From Pseudanabaena sp. ABRG5-3 (lineage in GTDB: Bacteria > Cyanobacteriota > Cyanobacteriia > Pseudanabaenales > Pseudanabaenaceae), in the NCBI RefSeq assembly GCF_003967015.1, contig NZ_AP017560.1:4214048-4278047 (forward strand): a stretch of 64,000 nt of DNA, written 5' to 3'. The position numbers and the translations under genes are program-made. Under the pieces are notes generated by a model. The model was given only the letters and a program-made list of their open reading frames with translations. It was not told the origin of the DNA and did not search any database. Of the stretch, positions 44,174 to 51,937 are shown piece after piece. The first letter of the stretch is position 1. Every line of letters begins with the position of its first letter.

Positions 44174-45511
44174 ATGCAACCACCAAATCTACAGCATTGC
44201 GATCGCCAAGATATTCTTGCCTATTTTCAACGTGCTTGGCATGTCGAAGATCAGTTAATGAAAAGTTTAATTAGCCCTAAAACTTTCTATCTCAATCCTG
44301 ATCCTTTACGCAATTTATTGATCTTCTATTTAGGTCATTCCGCTGTCTTTTATATCAACAAATTAGTCAGAGTGGGACTAATTACCGAGCGTCTTAACCC
44401 CCATTTTGAAAGTCTTTTTGAAATCGGTGTTGATCCCGAAAAGCCCGATGAAATCGAGGAGATTTTTGATAATCTTCGCCAAGCCGATGTGATGGAAGTT
44501 TGGGCTTATCGTCAGCAAGTCTATGACAGGATTAGCGAATTTATTAATAATTTGGCGATCGCTCTGCCCATTAATCCAGAGCATCCACTTTGGGCTTTAA
44601 TGATGGCGATCGAGCATCAGTATATTCATATTGAAACTTCTTCAATGTTGATTCGCCAATTACCTGTGGATAAGCTACAACGTCCTCAAGGCTGGGAATA
44701 TGCGCCCGCGAATGGCTATACCAAACCTAATGAGATGGTCGAAATTGTCGGGGGGACGGTGAGCTTTGGTAAGCCCCAAGACTCAAATATTTATGGTTGG
44801 GATATCGAATATGGCGATCGCACTGTGAATGTAGAGACATTTCAAGCTAGTAAATATCTAATTACTAATGCCGAATTTCTCGATTTTGTCAAAGATGGTG
44901 GCTACGAAAATCAAGACTATTGGCATGAGTCAGCATGGGCTTGGAAAGTACAGCATGATGTCAAGCATCCTAAGTTTTGGATTCCTGATGCTGATAGCTA
45001 CAAATATCGCGCCATGTTTGATGAAATTGCGATGCCCTTTGATTTTCCTGTGGAGGTAAATCATCATGAAGCGATCGCCTATTGTCGTTGGAAAGGAAAT
45101 AATGCTCGCCTCATGACTGAAGCGGAATATCATCTCTCAACCTATGGTACAGAGTTAGTCTCATTACAGACTCAAGAAAATTCTAGTTTTAATCTCAACT
45201 TGAAATTCGCTTCGCCTAGTCCCGTAGGATATCTCGACTCAGCGAAAAGTTCTTCGGGTCTCCATGATCTACGTGGTAATGTTTGGGAATGGCTGAACGA
45301 TCACTTAACGCCTCTCAATGGCTATCAACCCCATTACCTCTATGAAAATTATTCCGCACCCTATTTCGATACGAAGCATAATATGATGGCAGGCGGCTCA
45401 TGGATTACCAGTGGGACAGAAGCTTGTCCCTATTATCGCAACTGGTTTCGTCCAAACTTCTACCAACATGCAGGTTTTAGAATCGCTTCAAGCAATATCA
45501 CTTCTATATAG
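44174..45511 (+). CDS. OvoA-type iron-dependent sulfoxide synthase, probably working in ergothioneine synthesis
   Basis: 445 residues: a DinB-like N-terminal part and an FGE/formylglycine-type C-terminal part (GGTVSFGKPQ... NVWEWLNDHL ... MAGGSWITSG). Three iron-binding histidines are visible: H55 in YLGHSAVFY, and H148 and H152 in EHQYIHIE. The N-terminal wording (RNLLIFYLGHSAVFYINKL, LFEIGVDPEKPDEI) is like OvoA (5-histidylcysteine sulfoxide synthase), not classical EgtB, but the C-terminal methyltransferase domain of OvoA is absent. Published work (Liao and Seebeck) describes cyanobacteria that recruited an OvoA-like enzyme for ergothioneine; the EgtD neighbour fits that. AGGA precedes the ATG. 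Confidence 0.88.
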   Translation: MQPPNLQHCDRQDILAYFQRAWHVEDQLMKSLISPKTFYLNPDPLRNLLIFYLGHSAVFYINKLVRVGLITERLNPHFESLFEIGVDPEKPDEIEEIFDNLRQADVMEVWAYRQQVYDRISEFINNLAIALPINPEHPLWALMMAIEHQYIHIETSSMLIRQLPVDKLQRPQGWEYAPANGYTKPNEMVEIVGGTVSFGKPQDSNIYGWDIEYGDRTVNVETFQASKYLITNAEFLDFVKDGGYENQDYWHESAWAWKVQHDVKHPKFWIPDADSYKYRAMFDEIAMPFDFPVEVNHHEAIAYCRWKGNNARLMTEAEYHLSTYGTELVSLQTQENSSFNLNLKFASPSPVGYLDSAKSSSGLHDLRGNVWEWLNDHLTPLNGYQPHYLYENYSAPYFDTKHNMMAGGSWITSGTEACPYYRNWFRPNFYQHAGFRIASSNITSI

Positions 45512-45537
45512 CGTATACCAATCTAGTGAAGTACAGA

Positions 45538-45614
45538 TTTTTGTCCCCACCTTCGGTGGGGACAAAAAACATTTGCACCGTGCGATGCACGGTGCAAATG
45601 ACAAAAAACTGACG
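45538..45614. repeat. Two perfect hairpins plus the AACTGACG end motif
   Basis: Arms of 14 bp around TTC (45538-45568), then arms of 14 bp around GAT (45570-45600), then AACTGACG (45607-45614) directly before the stop codon of the minus-strand gene. GTGCAAATG in the second hairpin matches the other elements. No flanking direct repeat was found. Confidence 0.65.
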
Positions 45615-46763
45615 TTACGTCAATTGGAAAATATCACTAGTTATCGGTAATTCAACATTAATGGTAGTGCCTTGACCATACGTACTGGCAATTGAGAAAT
45701 TCCCTTTATAAATTGCAACAACTTTCTGAGCAATTTTCAATCCCAGCCCAATTCCTTGCTGTTCATAAAGTCTACGTTCAAATTGGTTAAAAGCACCTAT
45801 TTTACTAATTTGTTCTTCAGTCATTCCCCTACCTTGGTCAGAAATTAACAGATGGAATAGATTGTTTTCCAATCTACTAGTTACTTTAACAGGCGTACCA
45901 GCTTGGGAAAATTTAAAAGCATTTTCGATTAACTCATTGATCAAGCATAGAAAATCTTTCTCATTCATAGAAATATCGATATTTTCAAGATCTAAAACTA
46001 GATCCTTTGAACGGCTATCAGCTTTAATATTGCAGGCTGTTTCAATGAGAACATGGGTTGGTAAATCTAGATAATATGTATTTCTGCTCTCATCAACTCT
46101 GGGATTAATTGCTAGAACTTCCAATTTTGCATATTGCATAAATTTTCTAGTTAAATTTTCTAATCTCTGGATTGATAATTGAGCCAAGTTCAACCATTCA
46201 TAAACCTCCTCAGACTTCATATTTTGATAGTCTGCCATCATCATACTAATCGCACCGAATACACCATTTAAAGGTGTGTTAAGTTCGTGAGGAAGCGTAG
46301 AAGATAAATTTCCGCATAAATCATCCATATTATTTTGCAAGAGATGAATTGTATTTTCTTGCAACTTTGATAAAGCACTAATCTGATCGTACTGTTCCTT
46401 AATTCTTAGCATAGATTTAATTCTTGCCCCTAATTCCATCCGATCAACAGGCTTACTAATAAAGTCATCAGCCCCTGATTCTAAGCAAAGTGCAATATCT
46501 TTTTTAGCGGTAAGAGCAGTCACCATGATAATAGGAACATGCTTCCATTCTGCCATTGATTTGATTCGCTGACACACCTCGATACCATCCATTTTAGGCA
46601 TCATCACATCGAGCAAAATTACATCAGGCTGATAATATGCTAACTTGGCGATCGCCTCTTGACCACTAGCTGCATAATAAAGCGTATATGGCTGCTTAGA
46701 CAGAAGTGTTTGAATTACATCAAAGTTATAGGTTTCATCATCAATTATTAAAATAGAGGGCAT
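45615..46763 (-). CDS. Response regulator-histidine kinase hybrid (REC-HisKA-HATPase)
   Basis: 382 residues. A receiver domain (1-120) has ILIIDDE, the phospho-acceptor Asp near 52 in DVILLDVMMPKMDG, and a Lys in SKPVD. A short linker leads to a HisKA domain with TLPHELNTPLNGV (His near 160) and an ATPase domain with INELIENAFKFSQAG, DQGRGM and GIGLGLKIAQKV. Phosphorylation of the receiver probably governs the kinase. It starts 8 nt after the larger hybrid kinase, so the two act in one phosphorelay. The stop codon borders the AACTGACG motif. Confidence 0.9.
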   Translation of the reverse strand: MPSILIIDDETYNFDVIQTLLSKQPYTLYYAASGQEAIAKLAYYQPDVILLDVMMPKMDGIEVCQRIKSMAEWKHVPIIMVTALTAKKDIALCLESGADDFISKPVDRMELGARIKSMLRIKEQYDQISALSKLQENTIHLLQNNMDDLCGNLSSTLPHELNTPLNGVFGAISMMMADYQNMKSEEVYEWLNLAQLSIQRLENLTRKFMQYAKLEVLAINPRVDESRNTYYLDLPTHVLIETACNIKADSRSKDLVLDLENIDISMNEKDFLCLINELIENAFKFSQAGTPVKVTSRLENNLFHLLISDQGRGMTEEQISKIGAFNQFERRLYEQQGIGLGLKIAQKVVAIYKGNFSIASTYGQGTTINVELPITSDIFQLT

Positions 46764-46770
46764 ATTTGTC

Positions 46771-49700
46771 TTATTTATTGATATCTTTATTAACTAGAAA
46801 TCTCTGAATTGTTCTTTCTAATTGTCTTATTTTAACTGGTTTTGTTAAATATTCATTAGCGCCTGCCGCTAGACAACGTTCGTGATCGCTTGCCATAGCT
46901 AATGCAGTTAGCGCAATAATAGGAGTATTAACCAAATCGCGATCGCACCGAATTTGCTGAATCGCCTCTAGTCCATTTACCCTAGGCATTTGAATATCCA
47001 TTAAAATCAGATCTGGATGGTAAGCTTTGGCATAATCAATGGCTTCTTGTCCATCTTTAGCTAATAGAAAACGATAGCCTTGGGTTTCAAGACATTTAGA
47101 AAGCATACTAATATTAGAGATATTATCTTCTACTAATAAGATCAAAGAGTTTTGAATAATACCTGCGTCAATAGAGCAGTCTTCTCCATCATCACAATTA
47201 CTCCTATCATCCTTGGTTGTGTCAATAGAAAAAGGGAAGTAAGGATAACAAGGTAAATCAACCGTAAAGCAGCTACCAACATCAATTTCACTCGTGAGTT
47301 CTACCTTACCCCCATGCAGTTCAACAATTCGCTTGACTAGAGCTAGTCCTAGTCCTGTGCCATTATATTCACGATTGAGAGCGCTATCGATTTGAATAAA
47401 CGGCTGGAAGAGTTTATGGATATTTTTAGATAAAATACCGATGCCCGTATCAATCACAGAAATCCTTAAGTAGTTTCGCTCTTGATCATTCAATACTTTA
47501 TGAAAAGAGGCTTCCAAGCTAATACTTCCTCCCTCTGGCGTAAACTTCACAGCATTATTGAGAAGATTAATTAATACCTGCCGAATGCGTCGCTCATCTA
47601 CCAAGAGATTAGGCAAATTGAGTTGTAGTTTGACATCAAGTTGAATCCGTTTTCGCAAAGCTTGCTGTTTGATAAAGGCAAGACTAGACTGACAGAGATT
47701 TGCCACAGGAACTGATGTCATATCCAGTTCAATTTGTCCAGATTCAATTTTGGCAAGATCAAGAATATCATCGATTAATTCCAGTAAATGCGAACCACTA
47801 CTTTCAACAGTCTTCAAAGCGCCAAGTTGCTGTTCATTGACCTCACCAAAAAATCCCTCTTTTAGCCCATCGGTCATACCCAAAATCGCATTGAGAGGGG
47901 TGCGGAGTTCGTGACTCATATTTGCCAGAAATTCGTCCTTAAGCCCTGTAACATGCGCAAGTTCTTGATTTATTTGTTGTAGCTGTTTAGTACGTCTCTC
48001 TACTTTAGATTCTAACTCTTGATTAAGTTTGTGAAGATCCCTCTCTGCCTTTTTACGATCGCTAATATCGCGGATCATAAACAAGACTTCATCATCACCG
48101 TATTTGATTACTCGAACCTCTTCATCTTGGATGCGATCGCGGACTTGGATTTGCTGTTCATAAATTTGTAACTCACCTGTTTCTAAGGCTTTATGCAGGT
48201 AATACAACTGTTGTTCTGCAATCTCTGAGGGGAGCAGATCTGTGATAGCGATACCAGATATATCCACCCCTTGAGGGACAATGCTAAAGTCTTGATAGGG
48301 TGTCACATAACCACGATAGACTCCATCGTCACCAACCCGAATCATGAGGTCTGGAATAGCTGCCAAAATCGCCCGACTCTGGGCTTCACTCTGACGCACT
48401 CGCATTTCCGCTAACTGACACTCATTCAGCCGATCTTGTAATTTTTGATTGATATTAACTTGATGCAGGGCGATCGCCAAATGTACTGACAAAGACTGTA
48501 GTAACTCAATTTCTTCTGCCTGCCACTCACGCGCCTTCTCGCTTTCGGTGACATTGAGAAAGCCCCATAGTTCATCAGTATATAGAATTGGCACTAAAAT
48601 CTGGGCGCAAATCTTAAATTTAGTGAGAATATTTTGCCGATAAGCCGACATTGTAATTGCGTGAATATTTCCTACAGAATAACAATAACAATCTGTATCA
48701 CAATCTACACATCCCACACGGATTTGATTCGTATCAATTCCATCAACTATTTGTCCCAAAGTCGATATCTCTGAGTCTGTAGATTCCGCAACAATGATAT
48801 TTTTTCCATCAACTTCAAGCTTAATTATGTTGACGCGATCGCAGTTTAGCAGTTGGCGTACTCGCTCCACGGTCGTATCGAGAATCGTTTGTAGACTCAA
48901 AGAAGCTCGAATTTGCGTGGATAGTTCAGCCAGTAATTTTTCCCGCTTTACTTTTTCCTGTAGTGCGAAGGTGCGAGCTTCAACCTGTTGCTCTAGTTCC
49001 AGATTACGACTGGTTAGTAGCTGCATTTTCTCCGATTCTAGTTGTACTACTTTCTTTTCCAATACCTCTGCTTGTTTATGCAATTCCAAAGGATTAAGAA
49101 CTTGCAGTAAACTAGTGCGCGTAACGATCCCAATAAGTTCGCCCTGTTCAGAGGTTACAGCTAAGCGATGGATTAGATACTGTTCCATTTTTTGCTGAAT
49201 ATCCCACAAAGAATCCTCAGATTGCACCGTAAATATTGGCGTACTCATTACTTCCTGAGCTAGATAGGTTTCTAAGTTCAAACCTAAGCCCTGAAATTGC
49301 ACAATATCGCGTTCGGTCAAAATTCCTACGGGAATACGACTCATTTCCACCGATCGCGCAATGACTACACAGCTCACATGATGCTCAAACATTAGCTGCG
49401 TAATCTTTAGGATTGAACTATCGGGAGTCGCCCAGATCACCTCTTGGGTCATGACATCTGATACTGTCCGCGATCGCAGGATATCCTCAGGACTAGTAGT
49501 TTGCCTGAGGCTTTCATGGGTCACTAGCCCCACTAAAAGATTCTGTTCATCTAAAATCGGTATATGACGAATGTGATACTTTTGAAGGAGATTGATCACA
49601 AAGAACAAATCAGGAAAAGCTGATTCATAAAGAGTGACCACTGGGTATGTCATCACATCCCGTACTAATAAATCTGCCAAAGAATGCTTTTGGGCAGTCA

Positions 49701-49962
49701 ATCTCACTATGTCCCGTTCAGTGAGAATACCAACTACTTTCTGCTCTCTCAACACTAATACACAACTAGATCGAGCCTCTAGCTCCATAACTTCAAATTG
49801 ACTAGACTCAGTTCTTGTGGTTTCACAGATAGATCGCATAGCACTCATCATACTAATGGCATCAAACACCTTCGTATCGAGTGCAACCGTTAATGGATCT
49901 CGAATAATCGCAGACTTCAATGAGTTTAATTCTGGTTGGATAAAAGATTTGCTAGTAAGCAT
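46771..49962 (-). CDS. Multi-domain hybrid histidine kinase (CBS x4, GAF, PAS, HisKA, HATPase, REC)
   Basis: 1063 residues and no membrane segment. CBS motifs (VVGILTERDIVRL; GLVTHESL; VGILTERDIV; IGIVTRTSLL) lie within about 20-300. A coiled coil and a GAF domain (about 340-500) follow; the GAF has the run CVDCDTDCYC where bilin-binding relatives have other residues. Then come a PAS part, HisKA with MSHELRTPLN near residue 681, an ATPase domain, and a REC domain with the Asp in LILMDIQMPRVNG near 989. CBS pairs usually bind adenine nucleotides, so it may sense energy state plus a second signal in the GAF. It is co-transcribed with the REC-kinase gene 8 nt downstream. Confidence 0.92.
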   Translation of the reverse strand: MLTSKSFIQPELNSLKSAIIRDPLTVALDTKVFDAISMMSAMRSICETTRTESSQFEVMELEARSSCVLVLREQKVVGILTERDIVRLTAQKHSLADLLVRDVMTYPVVTLYESAFPDLFFVINLLQKYHIRHIPILDEQNLLVGLVTHESLRQTTSPEDILRSRTVSDVMTQEVIWATPDSSILKITQLMFEHHVSCVVIARSVEMSRIPVGILTERDIVQFQGLGLNLETYLAQEVMSTPIFTVQSEDSLWDIQQKMEQYLIHRLAVTSEQGELIGIVTRTSLLQVLNPLELHKQAEVLEKKVVQLESEKMQLLTSRNLELEQQVEARTFALQEKVKREKLLAELSTQIRASLSLQTILDTTVERVRQLLNCDRVNIIKLEVDGKNIIVAESTDSEISTLGQIVDGIDTNQIRVGCVDCDTDCYCYSVGNIHAITMSAYRQNILTKFKICAQILVPILYTDELWGFLNVTESEKAREWQAEEIELLQSLSVHLAIALHQVNINQKLQDRLNECQLAEMRVRQSEAQSRAILAAIPDLMIRVGDDGVYRGYVTPYQDFSIVPQGVDISGIAITDLLPSEIAEQQLYYLHKALETGELQIYEQQIQVRDRIQDEEVRVIKYGDDEVLFMIRDISDRKKAERDLHKLNQELESKVERRTKQLQQINQELAHVTGLKDEFLANMSHELRTPLNAILGMTDGLKEGFFGEVNEQQLGALKTVESSGSHLLELIDDILDLAKIESGQIELDMTSVPVANLCQSSLAFIKQQALRKRIQLDVKLQLNLPNLLVDERRIRQVLINLLNNAVKFTPEGGSISLEASFHKVLNDQERNYLRISVIDTGIGILSKNIHKLFQPFIQIDSALNREYNGTGLGLALVKRIVELHGGKVELTSEIDVGSCFTVDLPCYPYFPFSIDTTKDDRSNCDDGEDCSIDAGIIQNSLILLVEDNISNISMLSKCLETQGYRFLLAKDGQEAIDYAKAYHPDLILMDIQMPRVNGLEAIQQIRCDRDLVNTPIIALTALAMASDHERCLAAGANEYLTKPVKIRQLERTIQRFLVNKDINK

Positions 49963-50222
49963 TGTCTTTGTAATGAAAGCCTCACAATTAAGCGTTTAAT
50001 CAAGAATTTTTGATATTTAATGCCAAAAATCTACTTACTATGTTCAAATATTTACTAATAGTCCAAAAATCGAGATAAATAACAATAATTATCCCCCTAA
50101 CATATTAGCAAATCTAAGTTTTGGCGAATATTTTCTTAATTTCATGTACATTATTTACTACACTTACCATTAGAATACTCAGTTTATAAAACAATTATTA
50201 AATTCTATAGGGATTTTTAATA

Positions 50223-50717
50223 ATGTATCCACAACGCATTGAACCATTGGCAGGACAAGAATCGGTATGGGACTATCCACGCCCTGCAATTTTAGAAAAT
50301 ACAGATAAATGTATTCGTGTTGTTTGTAATGGCATTGTCTTAGCAGAGACTCAACGGGCAAAACGAGTTCTCGAAACCAGCCATCCACCTTGCTATTACA
50401 TTCCTATTGAAGATATTAAAATGGAATATCTGATCGAAACTTCGCGGCGCACTCGCTGTGAATGGAAAGGGGTAAGCCAATATTATGATGTAGCGATCGC
50501 CGATAAATACATCCAAAATGCCGCATGGCGATATTCTATCCCTACTCCCAATTTTGTAGAGATTCAAGACTGCCTTAGTTTCTACGGTAGCCTGATGGAT
50601 GCCTGCTATGTCAATGACGAGCTAATCACTCCACAGGCAGGAGACTTTTACGGTGGCTGGATTACCTCAGACATTGTGGGACCTTTTAAGGGCGAAGTCG
50701 GCACTTGGGGATGGTAA
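50223..50717 (+). CDS. DUF427 family protein
   Basis: 164 residues with the DUF427 pattern: CIRVVCNGIVLAETQRAKRVLETSHPPCYYIPIEDIKMEYL, TRCEWKGVSQYYDV and NAAWRYSIPTP. The C-terminus adds FYGGWITSDIVGPFKGEVGTWGW, commonly seen in longer family members. The function is unknown. Its last 70 nt overlap the 3' end of the MerR-pentapeptide gene on the other strand. Confidence 0.87.
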   Translation: MYPQRIEPLAGQESVWDYPRPAILENTDKCIRVVCNGIVLAETQRAKRVLETSHPPCYYIPIEDIKMEYLIETSRRTRCEWKGVSQYYDVAIADKYIQNAAWRYSIPTPNFVEIQDCLSFYGSLMDACYVNDELITPQAGDFYGGWITSDIVGPFKGEVGTWGW

Positions 50718-51634
50718 TTTCCCTCAGTATTAGAAAAATCTGCTCCTGCTAAAATTGCCTCGCTAAAATTCACCCCCCGCAGATTTGCCCCTGTAAAATT
50801 CACTCCTCCTAAATTTGCCGCCGTAAAATTTGCATCTTCTAAATTCGCACCACTGAGATCCGCACCGATTAATAGGGCATCTGTGAAATTCGACTTTTGC
50901 AAACATGCCTCACTCATCATTGCCCCCGCCAAATTTGCCCCCACAAACCGAGTCTCGATCGCTGATAACTCACATAAATCCGCCAGCATTAATTTGGCAT
51001 TAGTAAAGTCCGCACCACTCAAATTCGCCCCACTGAGTTTCGCACTCACCAAATTCATCAGCCGAAAGTTGCGCTTACCAACGGAATACATATAGAGAAC
51101 CTCCTGACTGCGATTGCTAAATAGATTGCCTAGCCGAGGCATCTCGCCTTGATTTTGTTCTAAAGCGATCGCATCGGTGGCTTCACTCATGAGATTGAGT
51201 AAGGGGTTTTGAGTAAGTTCCGTTGTATTGATATCGCGATCAGGCAGAGCTTCGGCAATGCGATCAAGCCTTTGGGAAACCGCTTGGCGTTGGGATACTA
51301 ACTCCTGAATTTGCTGATCCAACTTACCCAGATATTGCTTCACCATCTGCTGAAAAGTCGCATAGGGAATAGTTTGTGCTGCTTGTAAGTCTAGTAACTG
51401 TTTAATTTCCTCAAGGGATAGCCCAAAGGCTTTGGCACTTTGGATAAATAACAATCGCTCTAACGCATCAGCCGCATAAAGACGATAACCCTGTGGCGAT
51501 CGCAATGGTTGTAGCAACAAGCCCAAACGTTCGTAATAGCGAATCGTCGCTGTAGGAATTTCGACTAAACGGCTTAGCTCCCCGATCAACCAACCACGAA
51601 CATTGCTAACTTGATCGCTTTCACGAGATTCCAT
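50648..51634 (-). CDS. MerR-type regulator fused to a pentapeptide-repeat domain
   Basis: About 328 residues. The N-terminal winged HTH is MerR-like (IGELSRLVEIPTATIRYYERLGLLLQPLRSPQGYRLY, then LERLLFIQSAKAFGLSLEEIKQLL), followed by the dimer coiled coil (LGKLDQQIQELVSQRQAV). Where other MerR proteins bind a ligand, residues about 195-305 form pentapeptide repeats (ANLSGADFTNAKL, ADLSGANLEDANF, ANLGGVNFTGANLRGVNF), a right-handed quadrilateral helix that can mimic DNA in other proteins. No metal-binding Cys pair is visible. It is divergent from the DUF4114 gene, with a MerR-type operator between. The ATG at 51634 is used; 51670 is possible. Confidence 0.88.
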   Translation of the reverse strand: MESRESDQVSNVRGWLIGELSRLVEIPTATIRYYERLGLLLQPLRSPQGYRLYAADALERLLFIQSAKAFGLSLEEIKQLLDLQAAQTIPYATFQQMVKQYLGKLDQQIQELVSQRQAVSQRLDRIAEALPDRDINTTELTQNPLLNLMSEATDAIALEQNQGEMPRLGNLFSNRSQEVLYMYSVGKRNFRLMNLVSAKLSGANLSGADFTNAKLMLADLCELSAIETRFVGANLAGAMMSEACLQKSNFTDALLIGADLSGANLEDANFTAANLGGVNFTGANLRGVNFSEAILAGADFSNTEGNYHPQVPTSPLKGPTMSEVIQPP

Positions 51635-51802
51635 GATTTTTAAAGCTTGCCCTATGCACTTTCTAGTCAAAATTGTAACGCCGAAATCAACATAGATTGA
51701 GCAAGCTACCTAAAAGCTATTGCAAAAAGAGAATTGGAAACTTAGTTTTTGCAATATATCAATTGATAAGTTTTTTTAATAGGACTTTTTGTTTTGCCCA
51801 TC

Positions 51803-51834
51803 TTGACCTTGAAGCTAGCTGCAAGTCCTAATCT
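51803..51834 (+). promoter_or_regulatory. MerR-type promoter/operator ahead of the DUF4114-RTX gene
   Basis: A -35 element TTGACC (51803-51808) and a -10 element TAATCT (51829-51834) are 20 bp apart, longer than the usual 17. A dyad fills the spacer: GACCTTGAAGCT and AGCTGCAAGTCC match at 9 of 12 positions. An over-long spacer filled by a dyad is the hallmark of MerR-regulated promoters. It points toward the DUF4114 gene, about 100 nt from its ATG, and the MerR-pentapeptide gene is divergent. Confidence 0.7.
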
Positions 51835-51937
51835 ATGAGGCATGGGATAACTAATCGCCTAAAAGCTAAGTCCTCCCAAGGGAATAGGAAGTCAAGCACA
51901 AGTTAACAGTTGGTTGTAAGTTAAAGGTAATAAGGTC

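Noticed and set aside
44174-45511. Classical EgtB or full ovothiol synthase OvoA
   Set aside because: N-terminal motifs are OvoA-like, not EgtB-like, but the OvoA methyltransferase domain is absent and EgtD is adjacent.
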